From: Alphaproteobacteria bacterium
Lineage (GTDB): Bacteria; Pseudomonadota; Alphaproteobacteria; Micavibrionales; Micavibrionaceae
DNA length: 64,000 nt
NCBI GenBank assembly: GCA_002401695.1
Contig: NVTV01000002.1
Span: 186,001 to 250,000 of the forward strand
Direction: 5' to 3'
Part shown: positions 45,866 to 54,588 of the stretch, in pieces
Numbering within the stretch: position 1 is the first letter of the stretch
How the letters are laid out: each line of letters opens with the position of its first letter
Position numbers and translations under genes: made by a program
The notes under the pieces: generated by a model
Database searches by the model: none
Told to the model about the DNA's origin: nothing
The model's input: the letters and a program-made list of their open reading frames with translations, nothing else

Positions 45866-46480
45866 ATGTCTGATGTATCTGTAGAAAAGAATGATGAAAG
45901 TGCTGGTAAAAAAGATCGTATTGTTGCGATTATATCGTCGGTTGTTAATAAAGTCGGGCAAGATGATAAAGTATCTTTAAAGGCAATTATGACAGAACTT
46001 AGAGATCTGTTACTTGTTATTGAAGAAACACGCCAAGATCTTGGTATGGTCCGTCCATCCGGTATTACGGGGGAGGATATTCCCTGTGCAACGGATGAAC
46101 TTGACGCGATTGTCGATGCAACATCCGAGGCAACCGGAACGATTATGGATTGCTGTGATGTGATTCAGGAAAAAGCTGCTGAGGTTGGTGGAGAAACTGC
46201 GGATGCTATTGTCGCAGAAGTGATGAAAATCTTTGAGGCATGTTCCTTTCAGGATATTACCGGGCAACGCGTATCAAAAGTGGTTAAAACATTCAGAGAT
46301 ATTGAGGAAAAGATTGATAAACTCGTCAATGTTCTTGGTGTTAACACATCTGATATTCTTCAAAAGGATACCAGAACAGGTGATGAGGCCTTGATGAACG
46401 GCCCGCAATTGGCAAGTGAAGCCATTTCTCAAGATGATATTGATAAGTTATTGGCTGAACTTGACGGTGTCTCCGGCTAG
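45866..46480 (+). CDS. cheZ: CheZ-like CheY-P phosphatase
   Basis: 204 aa, helical. The segment ACSFQDITGQRVSKVV contains D130 and Q134, matching the catalytic D143/Q147 of CheZ in spacing and context. The C-terminal residues 188-204 (SQDDIDKLLAELDG and three more) resemble the FliM N-terminal CheY-binding peptide and likely tether CheY-P. It follows cheY by 38 bases and ends before a terminator. Dephosphorylates CheY-P to reset motor switching. Confidence 0.85.
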   Translation: MSDVSVEKNDESAGKKDRIVAIISSVVNKVGQDDKVSLKAIMTELRDLLLVIEETRQDLGMVRPSGITGEDIPCATDELDAIVDATSEATGTIMDCCDVIQEKAAEVGGETADAIVAEVMKIFEACSFQDITGQRVSKVVKTFRDIEEKIDKLVNVLGVNTSDILQKDTRTGDEALMNGPQLASEAISQDDIDKLLAELDGVSG

Positions 46481-46510
46481 AGTTAAAGAGCCTCGTATAT
46501 TCATTTATAG

Positions 46511-46540
46511 AAGCGGTAGGTTGTCCTATCGCTTTTTATT
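46511..46540 (+). terminator. Rho-independent terminator after cheZ
   Basis: AAGCGGTAGG, four-base loop, CCTATCGCTT then TTTTATT. It closes the cheY-cheZ unit 31 bases after the stop. Confidence 0.85.
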
Positions 46541-46600
46541 TGTTTTTAGAGTAGAATATCCAAGTAGAATACACATCTTAAAATAGAATATTTTGGTGAT

Positions 46601-47287
46601 ATGGCAAATCAGTTCCTTTCCTTGGCTTTGTTCCTTATGTTGCTGTCATTTTTCATTGTGATGAATGCAGTATCCAGCTTTGATGATTCCAAGACAAGTC
46701 CTGTGATAAGCTCACTATCCTTGGCTTTTTCCAATCATATTCCTAAAGAATCAGAAGATCCGGTGAAGGAAGCAACACCCCGCGTCGCAAGTGGTGAGGG
46801 GGATACGCTAGAGGCTTTAGATGGTTTGTTTAATGCACATATTTCTGGATTTCAGGCAACAAGGAATCGACTTGGAACGGTGATGCATGTGCGCACAGAT
46901 GTTGGGGCATTTGAAAATGCAATTGATATATCAGGCATTGGGTATGATGATGTGGCGATGGATGGCCGTGGATCTTTCGTGCTTTCTATGGTTTCAATTC
47001 TGCGTTCACAGGAAAAGGGGCAGGCTTATCGCGTGGATATGATTTTAAATCTGGCGGAAGACCCTGCGGTTCTTCAAAAAGAATCTCCCGATGAATTTCT
47101 GCGTGATTTAAAACGTGTCAGTGGTTTTGCTGAAAAGTTGGAGCGTTCCGGCTTGCCTAAAAAAATGATTAGTGCGGGCGTTGGAAAAGGGGATATTGGT
47201 TTTATTGATTTATATTTTTATCGGTATAAACCGTTTGATATTCTTGCTGAAATCAATAGTGAAAAGCGCAAGAGTGGAGAACTGTGA
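46601..47287 (+). CDS. MotB-like single-pass membrane protein without the stator aspartate
   Basis: 228 aa. The start looks like a MotB transmembrane helix (LALFLMLLSFFIVMNAVSSF) followed by a linker resembling the MotB plug region, but there is no aspartate in the membrane segment, so it cannot carry protons as MotB does. The rest (about 60-228) is a periplasmic domain that I do not recognise as OmpA-like. Its stop overlaps the motB start (TGATG), so the pair is coupled and could act together at the stator. Confidence 0.55.
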   Translation: MANQFLSLALFLMLLSFFIVMNAVSSFDDSKTSPVISSLSLAFSNHIPKESEDPVKEATPRVASGEGDTLEALDGLFNAHISGFQATRNRLGTVMHVRTDVGAFENAIDISGIGYDDVAMDGRGSFVLSMVSILRSQEKGQAYRVDMILNLAEDPAVLQKESPDEFLRDLKRVSGFAEKLERSGLPKKMISAGVGKGDIGFIDLYFYRYKPFDILAEINSEKRKSGEL

Positions 47288-48135
47288 TGGTTGATGATTC
47301 TCACGAAAATGCCGATGTTGATCCAGATGAAAATGAAAAAGAGGAGGAAAAGGAAGAGGAAGAGACGCAATTTCCTCCCACACAAAACCCTCCCCATTAT
47401 TCATCAATTATACGTAAACAAGATGATACGGCGCAGGCTGTGCCATTGTGGCTGATTACCTTTACGGATGTTATGGCGTTGATGCTGACATTTTTTGTTT
47501 TGCTGTATTCGATGTCTGTTCCAGTGGAAGAAAAATGGCAGGAAATAGCAGATTCTTTCAGCAGTAAATTTAATTATCAAGAATCCAGACCCCATAATGC
47601 TGGATCGCAAGATGTTGTAAGCATTGACAGAATTGATAAATCCCGCGCTTTGTCTTTGAGGTATTTGAAGGCCTTGGTCAAAAACATATTGAAATCCAAT
47701 GGCGTTAAGGATGTTCTTATTTTTGAAAATGACAAACGTTTGGTTATTTCTTTGCCTTCGGAACTTCTATTTAAAAGCGGCAGCGCCCAGATTAATTTGA
47801 AGGGCAAGAAAGTTCTTTTTGCACTGGGCGGCGCGCTTTCGCGTGTTAAAAATCGTATCGAAATTGCAGGTCACACCGACCCCAGACCAATAACAGGAAA
47901 TGGACCATATCGCACAAATTGGGAGCTGTCCTTGGCGCGTAGTGCCGCAGTTTCTGTCATGTTAAAGGATGTCGGGTATTCACGCGACATCACAATTCGG
48001 GGGTTATCCAGTGCGCGTTTTGATGAAATGTCAGAAAATGCCACTGTGGAAGAACGCTATGGTCTTTCCAGACGCGTCGATATTATCTTGATGGATGATG
48101 ACGGCCTGCGCATTAAATTTAAAGGTTTGAAATAA
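47287..48135 (+). CDS. motB: Flagellar motor stator protein MotB
   Basis: About 282 aa from the ATG at 47287. A 50-residue acidic cytoplasmic N-terminus is followed by the channel helix LWLITFTDVMALMLTFFVLL with the proton-carrying aspartate (about residue 61) and a C-terminal OmpA-like peptidoglycan-binding domain (ELLFKSGSAQINLKGKKVL; then AGHTDPRP). The long acidic lead is unusual. Partner of MotA, encoded 25 kb away. Confidence 0.92.
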   Translation: MVDDSHENADVDPDENEKEEEKEEEETQFPPTQNPPHYSSIIRKQDDTAQAVPLWLITFTDVMALMLTFFVLLYSMSVPVEEKWQEIADSFSSKFNYQESRPHNAGSQDVVSIDRIDKSRALSLRYLKALVKNILKSNGVKDVLIFENDKRLVISLPSELLFKSGSAQINLKGKKVLFALGGALSRVKNRIEIAGHTDPRPITGNGPYRTNWELSLARSAAVSVMLKDVGYSRDITIRGLSSARFDEMSENATVEERYGLSRRVDIILMDDDGLRIKFKGLK

Positions 48136-48167
48136 AGCCGGATAAAGAGCCGTATAATAAGAGGGCA

Positions 48168-51100
48168 GTGCGTGACTTATCACTTTGGCTATGGCATTCT
48201 AAACTCATGAAAAGATATTCTTTCTTAACGTCTTTACTTCTGTGTTTTTTGTTCGCCGCTCCGCTATATGCTCAGGATAATGTTCCTTTGCGTACAGGGG
48301 CGCGCGATGGTTATTCACGCGTAACGTTAGGGTGGACAGAAAAAGTTACATACTCTCTGGATGAGACGGGCGATGGTGTGTTGATCATTAAATTTGATCG
48401 TCCGGCTAAAATTGATACAACGCAGATTGATTTTTCTGTTTTGGATAATGTTTCTGCGATAAAAGTGATCTCTACGAACCCTCTGACCGTATCATTGAGT
48501 GTGCCTGAAAGCAGTAAGGTAAGAGGCTTTAAAATCGGGAAGCGCATTATTCTGGATATCTATGATCCAAGTGATCCTAAGGACGCGGAGTCCTTTAAAA
48601 AAGCATCTTCTTTAGAACAAAAGAAAAAAATCGAGACGACTGCTAAAGTGGTGATAGAGACAAAGCCTTCTCCAGAAAAACTGCCACCGGCCAAGGTGGT
48701 TGAAAAAAGGGAAAAAACACCGCCTGCCTTTGTCTTGGTGCCGGAAAATTTACCGGAAATCGCTGCGCCGAAGGAAAAACACAAGAAGGTGGATAAAAAA
48801 TCCGACGGAATGCAAGCGATCATAGCGCGTGGCAAACAGCCATCACCCGTGCAGAAAAAATTATCGAATGCAGTGAAGGAGGAGCATCACGTTATCTCTT
48901 TGCGCGCTACGCAAAGCATTGATCTGGCTGTGTTTGAAAATCACGGAGCGTTATGGCTGGTGATGGAGGGCTTGTCCTCTGACGTGATTCCGGGGATAAG
49001 CAGCCCAACGCCCGAGATGTTTTCGCCCTTTCAACCGATGTTGATGGAAGATGGTATGTCATATCATATGACGATGCCTAAAACGCCTTTACGTATCAAG
49101 GCAAAGGGGGGTGGTCTGATCTGGGATATTATTATGGGTCCCAAGGTGAAAGAGGCAAAGCCTATTAAACCCGTGCGCCGCATAGAAAATTCACCTGATT
49201 TTCATGGAGATAAAATATTTTGGCCATTGGACTCTGTGCGCAATATTGTTGATTTAGCGGATCCTATCACCGGTAAAACCTTGAAAGTGGTTCTGGTTGA
49301 AGATTCTACGCAATTTACCGGAGCACCGTTATCTTATATTGATTTTGATGTTTTAAGGTCACCTGTTGGTATGGTTATTCGCCCTAAGGTCGATGATCTT
49401 CATGTCGAAATGACAGGCGATGGTATCGAGATTTATAGATCGTCCGGGTTAACGCTGTCCTCTTCCAAGGATATGGATGAGGCAAGGATGTTTACTGAAC
49501 GGAACAAAGCTAAAGCAGCTGCTGCTGCATCTCAAGAGGGAGGGCATGCAGATCAACAGCATAAAAACAATTTTTTCCGTTTTGACGAGTGGCAATTGGG
49601 CGCGGCACGTGATCTTGGGCGCAATGAAAATATTCTACTGGCCGGAATGAAAGCTAAGTCGGAAACGAGAAGGATAGAAGATTTATTGGCGCTTGGTAAA
49701 ATGTATCTCTCTCATGGTCTTGGGGCAGAGGCTTTGGGGTATCTGAATTATGCAGGCGGTGAGTTACCTGGCTTGCATGAAAGTCCTGAATTTATTGCTT
49801 TGCGCGGCGTGGCTAAGGCTTTGGATTGGAAAAGCGATGCGGCGTTAGAGGACTTTTTGTTTAAAAAATTAGATAATGAAAGTGAGGTAAAATATTGGAA
49901 GTCGTTTGTTCTGGCGGACCTTGGCGATTGGCAACAGGCGGCGAAAACCTTACCTGGCCATTATAAGCCTTTACATGACTACCCCCATAAAATTGGCCAT
50001 CGTTTGGCTTTGGTTCTGGCAGAGGTTAATCTGCGCGCCGGAAATGTTTATGCAGCAGAAGAGCTAATGGCTTTGGTGGAGCAACATAAGGCCGAGTTAT
50101 TAGATCCAATGAAGGCATCCTTGAAATATTTGCGCGGCGAGGCCTACAGGCAGAAAAATCAAAAGGATAAAACCATGGCCATGTGGGAGGAGCTGACACA
50201 TGACAAAGATGATTTATATCGCACGAAATCCGGGCTTGCCCTGACTATTTTGCTGGAGAGTGACGGTAAAATTACCAATGATGAGACGATTGACCGCTTG
50301 GAACGCCTTAGATATGCATGGCGCGGTGATGAGTTGGAGGCACAGGTTAATTACTGGCTGGGGAATGCTTATTTCAAAGATAAAAAATTCATCAAGGGGT
50401 TGTCTATTATGCGTGATGCGGCGGATATTGCAGGGGATACCGCATTAGGACAACGTATTGCCGGCCACATGGGCGAGACCTTTACCAATCTGTTTTTAGG
50501 TGAAGATCTTGATACCATCTCTGCTGTGGATGCTGTCTCTCTTTATGATACGTTCAGTGAGCTAACCCCCGTTGGTGCGCAAGGGGATATGCTTGTTCAA
50601 AACTTGGCAGAACGTTTGGTGAAGGCCGATCTTTTGGGGCATGCAACAAAGCTGTTGGGTCATCAAGTGAACCATCGACTTGAAGGGAAAGAAAAATTGC
50701 GGGTGGCCATTCGGCTGGCTGCGATTGAATTGATTAATAAAGACCCGCAAAAAGCAATGAATGCGCTTGGCAAGGCCACGGATACGCTGCCTTTTCTGTC
50801 GGATACACCGGAAAAAGAAGGACGTAAAGGGGAGATTGCTTTACTGAAAATTAGGGCATATTCGCAAAACAAACAATTTGATAAGGCTTTGTCTTTACTG
50901 AAAAAAATGGAGTCGAGCGAGCAGGGCAGTCGCTTAAAGGCTGATGTTGCGTGGCAGGCCGGTTATTGGGATGAGGCTGCAGAATTTTTGAATGATGTTC
51001 TGCTGAATGAAAATATTTCCATGACAAGGCCATTGTCACAGGAGCAATCAGACTTGATCCTCAATCGTTCTATCGCACTCAGTCTTTCCAATGATCGTAT

Positions 51101-51290
51101 CGCTTTAGGAAATATGCGCGCGAAATATAGCGATTTGATGTTACAAACCCATAAAGCACGTCAGTTCGAGGTCATCACCCGTCCCCGTCATAGTAGCGCT
51201 CTTGCGGATAGGGAAACCTTGCTTTCCGTCGTGTCGGAAGTTGATCTATTTAAGGATTTCCTAGACAGCTACCGCGCCGCCCGCCCATAG
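48168..51290 (+). CDS. Large secreted repeat protein, AMIN-like and TPR-like
   Basis: Up to 1040 aa. A GTG start with GAGGG close before it gives a 17-residue lead; the ATG at 48207 would start directly at the signal peptide (YSFLTSLLLCFLFAAPLYA). After the signal comes a beta-rich segment (about 40-135) resembling AMIN domains, a Lys/Pro linker, a second beta-rich region (250-450), and helical TPR-like repeats from about 510 to the end. Likely periplasmic or outer-membrane associated. It follows motB by 33 bases; similar genes near motB occur in other alphaproteobacteria, with function unknown to me. Confidence 0.7.
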   Translation: MRDLSLWLWHSKLMKRYSFLTSLLLCFLFAAPLYAQDNVPLRTGARDGYSRVTLGWTEKVTYSLDETGDGVLIIKFDRPAKIDTTQIDFSVLDNVSAIKVISTNPLTVSLSVPESSKVRGFKIGKRIILDIYDPSDPKDAESFKKASSLEQKKKIETTAKVVIETKPSPEKLPPAKVVEKREKTPPAFVLVPENLPEIAAPKEKHKKVDKKSDGMQAIIARGKQPSPVQKKLSNAVKEEHHVISLRATQSIDLAVFENHGALWLVMEGLSSDVIPGISSPTPEMFSPFQPMLMEDGMSYHMTMPKTPLRIKAKGGGLIWDIIMGPKVKEAKPIKPVRRIENSPDFHGDKIFWPLDSVRNIVDLADPITGKTLKVVLVEDSTQFTGAPLSYIDFDVLRSPVGMVIRPKVDDLHVEMTGDGIEIYRSSGLTLSSSKDMDEARMFTERNKAKAAAAASQEGGHADQQHKNNFFRFDEWQLGAARDLGRNENILLAGMKAKSETRRIEDLLALGKMYLSHGLGAEALGYLNYAGGELPGLHESPEFIALRGVAKALDWKSDAALEDFLFKKLDNESEVKYWKSFVLADLGDWQQAAKTLPGHYKPLHDYPHKIGHRLALVLAEVNLRAGNVYAAEELMALVEQHKAELLDPMKASLKYLRGEAYRQKNQKDKTMAMWEELTHDKDDLYRTKSGLALTILLESDGKITNDETIDRLERLRYAWRGDELEAQVNYWLGNAYFKDKKFIKGLSIMRDAADIAGDTALGQRIAGHMGETFTNLFLGEDLDTISAVDAVSLYDTFSELTPVGAQGDMLVQNLAERLVKADLLGHATKLLGHQVNHRLEGKEKLRVAIRLAAIELINKDPQKAMNALGKATDTLPFLSDTPEKEGRKGEIALLKIRAYSQNKQFDKALSLLKKMESSEQGSRLKADVAWQAGYWDEAAEFLNDVLLNENISMTRPLSQEQSDLILNRSIALSLSNDRIALGNMRAKYSDLMLQTHKARQFEVITRPRHSSALADRETLLSVVSEVDLFKDFLDSYRAARP

Positions 51291-51310
51291 TCTGCGGTAT
51301 TTCTCATTCT

Positions 51311-51349
51311 ACAGCGTTATTTCACGTCTCACGTATAAGAATACGCTGT
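51311..51349. repeat. Inverted repeat between convergent genes
   Basis: ACAGCGT (51311-51317) and ACGCTGT (51343-51349) in the 93-base gap between the repeat protein and fliP. There is no poly-T; it may aid termination of both genes but is weak. Confidence 0.35.
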
Positions 51350-51383
51350 CTTGTGTGCGTGAATATTATAGAAGAAGTTAAAA

Positions 51384-52154
51384 CTATCCACCACCACTGA
51401 CCGTGGTGAAACTCTGGATCAGGGAACCGGAGATTAAATACCAGCCATCAACCAGCACAAAGAACATGATTTTAAACGGCAGGGACACGGTTACAGGGGG
51501 TAACATCATCATACCCATCGACATCAAAATTGACGCGGTCACCAGATCAATAATCAAAAACGGTAGGAACAGCATAAACCCGATTTCAAAGGCGCGGCGT
51601 AGCTCCGATATCATAAAGGATGGAATAACAATTTGCAGTGGAATATCCATCGCCTCGTCATAGCTTCCGGTGTCACTCAGCTCCACAAACAGTTCAAGGT
51701 CATCATCCCGCACATGTAGAAGCATAAAGCGTTTAAAGGGCATTGTTGTGCGCTCAAAGGCTTCCATCTCGTCAATTTCCTCATTTATCAGCGGGGCAAT
51801 ACCCTCGTCATAGGCTGATTGCAATGTGGGCGCCATGATAAAAAATGTTAGGAACAACGCGAGCGAGATCATCACCGTGTTGGGCGGTGTTTGCTGTATT
51901 CCGATGGCGGTTCGTAAGAATGATAAAACCACAACGATTCGCGTAAAAGACGTCATCATGATTAAGATGGATGGCGCCAATGACAAGACGGTCATAAGGG
52001 CGACCATTTGCACGATGCGCCCTGTTACGGTGCCGTCACTGCCTGCGCCAAGGTCTATGGAGATGTTTTGCGCCAGTGCAGGATGCGCGAACAGGGCGAC
52101 CAAAAAAACGGTCGCAAGGCTTAATAAAAATCTACTAAATATTTTGTTACGCAT
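51384..52154 (-). CDS. fliP: Flagellar export gate protein FliP
   Basis: 256 aa with a signal peptide (about 28 residues) and four transmembrane segments. FliP signatures are SILIMMTSFTRIVVVLSFLR, QTPPNTVMISLALFLTFFIM and the C-terminal IDLVTASILMSMGMMMLPPV. It forms the export gate with FliQ and FliR. Last gene of the short fhlB-fliO-fliP set, minus strand. Confidence 0.96.
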   Translation of the reverse strand: MRNKIFSRFLLSLATVFLVALFAHPALAQNISIDLGAGSDGTVTGRIVQMVALMTVLSLAPSILIMMTSFTRIVVVLSFLRTAIGIQQTPPNTVMISLALFLTFFIMAPTLQSAYDEGIAPLINEEIDEMEAFERTTMPFKRFMLLHVRDDDLELFVELSDTGSYDEAMDIPLQIVIPSFMISELRRAFEIGFMLFLPFLIIDLVTASILMSMGMMMLPPVTVSLPFKIMFFVLVDGWYLISGSLIQSFTTVSGGG

Positions 52155-52186
52155 ATTTTTATCATAGCGCAGGAGCAGGGCAGAGC

Positions 52187-52510
52187 TTAAGACCCTGAAA
52201 CGGAATTCTGGGAACCATCCACAGAAGGTATATCCTTATCGATAATAATTTCGCTGTTCGCGCCAAGAATAACCAAATGTTCTTTATCATCACATTTAAG
52301 GATCACCAGTCGTCTACGTGCATCAAGGGGGGTCGACTCCACAATTTTTAGGCGTTTTTTATTGCCGCTCTTTATTGTGCTGCTTGTGGCAAGGCCGAGC
52401 TTTTTTAAGACAAGTGCCAGCCCGCCCATAACAAGAAAGACAAGACAAAGCGCAATAACAAGCCGTAAAGCCTGTGGTAATTCCGGTGATATAGCAACAT
52501 CCATAGTCAT
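52187..52510 (-). CDS. fliO: Flagellar export protein FliO
   Basis: 107 aa. One transmembrane segment near residues 13-35 (ALRLVIALCLVFLVMGGLAL) is followed by a cytoplasmic domain RLKIVESTPLDARRRLVILK then DKEHLVILG, the FliO pattern. It assists FliP ring assembly. It overlaps the fhlB stop at one base. Confidence 0.85.
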   Translation of the reverse strand: MTMDVAISPELPQALRLVIALCLVFLVMGGLALVLKKLGLATSSTIKSGNKKRLKIVESTPLDARRRLVILKCDDKEHLVILGANSEIIIDKDIPSVDGSQNSVSGS

Positions 52511-52881
52511 TATGTATCACTCTCTACCTTGGTATTGAAAGGATCTTCTTTGCCGTTGGCTTTATAAACGTAGGATAATATCTCGCCCACGGCCATGAAG
52601 GCTTCGGATGGAATGGGGCTGTCCAGCTCTATCGAGGTGAGAAGCTCGGCTAAATCGCTGTCTTCGCGCACTTTAATGCCGTTCTCAAAGGCCAGCTCCA
52701 GAATTCTCTCGGCAACTTTGCCCCGTCCGGCGGCGGCAATACGGGGAACTTTTTTCCCACCCTCTGAATCCTTCAGGGCGACAGCTGTCTTTTTCTTTGG
52801 AATTACTTTTGTATTTGAAGGGGTTAGGTCTTTTTCCTTGCTGCCTCTATATCGATCATCAAAACCGTCGCTCATTGGCAT
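52510..52881 (-). CDS. FhlB: FlhB C-terminal-like export switch protein
   Basis: 123 aa, soluble. It corresponds to the part of FlhB after the autocleavage site: KTAVALKDSEGGKKVPRIAA then AERILELAFENGIKVREDSD and VGEILSYVYKANGK. It has no NPTH motif and no membrane part. Such stand-alone FlhB-like proteins (FhlB) are known and can replace the cleaved FlhB C-domain. It starts fhlB-fliO-fliP, with its ATG lying inside the flgB sigma-54 site; a second ATG is at 52875. Confidence 0.8.
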   Translation of the reverse strand: MPMSDGFDDRYRGSKEKDLTPSNTKVIPKKKTAVALKDSEGGKKVPRIAAAGRGKVAERILELAFENGIKVREDSDLAELLTSIELDSPIPSEAFMAVGEILSYVYKANGKEDPFNTKVESDT

Positions 52882-52891
52882 GTTTCCTGCA
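52875..52891 (+). promoter_or_regulatory. Candidate sigma-54 promoter of the flgB operon
   Basis: TTGGCAT-N7-TGCA with GG at 52877 and GC at 52889, spacing exactly ten. The predicted start is about 28 bases before the flgB ATG. It overlaps the start codon of the divergent fhlB. Confidence 0.7.
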
Positions 52892-52929
52892 TTGTTCTTA
52901 TCGGAACTGATTATACAAGGTTATAAAGC

Positions 52930-53337
52930 ATGACGATACAAGATATAGGACTCTTTCAGGCACTGTCAGCGAAAATGGGCTATTTGAGCCAACGCCAGAG
53001 CATAATCGCGCAGAATGTTGCGAATGCCGATACCCCCGGATATCGTCCAAAAGATTTGGTTGAGGTTGATTTTTCTTCCATGCTAAAGGCGCAAACAGGC
53101 GGTACCAAAACCGTTGCCGTTGCGACAACAAATGAAGGCCATCTACCAAACGCGAATAGCCGGATTAATGTGAATGCGAAAAAGCAAAAAGATACATACG
53201 AGGTTGCGCCAAGTGGTAACGCGGTCATCATGGAAGAACAGCTGATGAACGCCGGACAAAATAATATGGATTATAATTTGATGATCAATATTTACCAAAA
53301 GCAAGTCGGTATGATGCGCATGGCCTTAGGTAGATAG
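52930..53337 (+). CDS. flgB: Flagellar proximal rod protein FlgB
   Basis: 135 aa. The rod motif QRQSIIAQNVANADTPGYRP is typical of FlgB, as is the C-terminal NNMDYNLMINIYQKQVGMMR. First gene of flgB-flgC-fliE-fliQ-fliR-flhB. Confidence 0.95.
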   Translation: MTIQDIGLFQALSAKMGYLSQRQSIIAQNVANADTPGYRPKDLVEVDFSSMLKAQTGGTKTVAVATTNEGHLPNANSRINVNAKKQKDTYEVAPSGNAVIMEEQLMNAGQNNMDYNLMINIYQKQVGMMRMALGR

Positions 53338-53374
53338 ATTATAGATAAGAATTTATAGAAGAGGACTTAATATT

Positions 53375-53794
53375 ATGAGTGGTGATATTGCAAATGCTTT
53401 AATGGCTTCTGCCAACGGAATGCGGGTACAGGGCGCGCGTATTCGGGTGATCTCTGAAAATATCGCAAATGCGGATACAACGGGTCTAACCCCTGGTTCT
53501 GATCCTTATGAGCGTCAAACGATCAGCTTTAAAAATCATCTTGATCGTGAAATGGGCGTCAGTTTGGTTGAGGTTAATAAAATAAGTGTTGATTCTAATA
53601 CGCCGTTTACGCTGCAATATAATCCCGATCATCCGGCGGCAAATACGGATGGCTACGTTAAAATGCCGAATGTGAACACCATGTTGGAAATGATGGATGC
53701 AAAAGAGGCGCAGCGTTCTTATGAAGCGAATTTAGGAATGATTGAGCAATCTCGCGCAATGATTTCACGGACAATCGATTTGCTTCGTAACTAA
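53375..53794 (+). CDS. flgC: Flagellar proximal rod protein FlgC
   Basis: 139 aa. Rod ends are RIRVISENIANADTTGLTPG and VNTMLEMMDAKEAQRSYEAN. It follows flgB by 37 bases, with AGAGGAC just before the ATG. Confidence 0.95.
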   Translation: MSGDIANALMASANGMRVQGARIRVISENIANADTTGLTPGSDPYERQTISFKNHLDREMGVSLVEVNKISVDSNTPFTLQYNPDHPAANTDGYVKMPNVNTMLEMMDAKEAQRSYEANLGMIEQSRAMISRTIDLLRN

Positions 53795-53832
53795 AACAAG
53801 GTTAAACTGGGTAACAGGAAAAGGTATAAATC

Positions 53833-54183
53833 ATGGCAATGAACGGCATTAATCCAAACGCAGCGGCAAGCGCGTATTCTAATTCTCAAAAAATCACAGG
53901 CGCGGGATCAATCACCGAGCTTGGCTCTGAGATTAAAGGATTAGGACAGGGCGCAGATAACGGCGTTGAGTCTTTTGCCGACTTTATGAAGCAAAATATT
54001 TCCCAAGCCGTCGATACAATGAAATCCGGTGAAGAAATGTCCGCCAAAGCCATTACCGGTGAGGCCTCTGCCATTGATGTGGTGCAGGCGGCAACATCTG
54101 CTGAACTTACGTTGCAAACTGTTGTGGCTGTTCGTGATAAGATGATTAACGCCTATCAAGACATTATGCGGATGCCGATTTAA
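53833..54183 (+). CDS. fliE: Flagellar hook-basal body adaptor FliE
   Basis: 116 aa. The C-terminal FliE pattern is SFADFMKQNISQAVDTMKSG, followed by DVVQAATSAELTLQTVVAVR and DIMRMPI. FliE joins the rod to the MS-ring and export gate. AGGAAAAGG precedes the ATG. Confidence 0.95.
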   Translation: MAMNGINPNAAASAYSNSQKITGAGSITELGSEIKGLGQGADNGVESFADFMKQNISQAVDTMKSGEEMSAKAITGEASAIDVVQAATSAELTLQTVVAVRDKMINAYQDIMRMPI

Positions 54184-54209
54184 GGCGTCCTTTTTTGGCT
54201 TATATCGCC

Positions 54210-54231
54210 CCCGCAACAATCCCGCAACAAT
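54210..54231 (+). repeat. Tandem 11-base direct repeat before fliQ
   Basis: CCCGCAACAAT occurs twice, back to back, in the 122-base gap between fliE and fliQ. No function assigned. Confidence 0.7.
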
Positions 54232-54305
54232 ATTTCATGTGGTTTATTTTAAAAACGTGGACGATCGGTATTCTTCACAAGGTATTGATCTGTTAGGCTT
54301 ATGCT

Positions 54306-54578
54306 ATGAATGATACAGAAGTCATAGAAGTCGCGCGTCAGGCATTGTTGATTACAATGCAAATCAGTGCGCCGATATTGATTGTCGGGCTGGTTGTCGG
54401 GGTTGCGATTGCGCTGTTACAGGCTTTGACGCAAGTTCAGGAAATGACGCTGGTTTTCGTGCCTAAAATTATGGCGATTTTCTTTTCAATGTTTTTCTTC
54501 CTGCCGTGGATGATGAATACGCTGGTCGTGTTTATGGAGGCCCTTGCTGACCGGATCATTAGCGGCGGCGGAGGGTAG
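54306..54578 (+). CDS. fliQ: Flagellar export gate protein FliQ
   Basis: 90 aa with two transmembrane segments. Signature APILIVGLVVGVAIALLQAL then TQVQEMTLVFVPKIMAIF is FliQ. It precedes fliR by ten bases. Confidence 0.95.
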   Translation: MNDTEVIEVARQALLITMQISAPILIVGLVVGVAIALLQALTQVQEMTLVFVPKIMAIFFSMFFFLPWMMNTLVVFMEALADRIISGGGG

Positions 54579-54588
54579 GTGTAAGCGT

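Noticed and set aside
46518..46532. GG-N10-GC pattern after cheZ
   Set aside because: It lies entirely within the stem and loop of the cheZ terminator and has no TGGCAC-like half.
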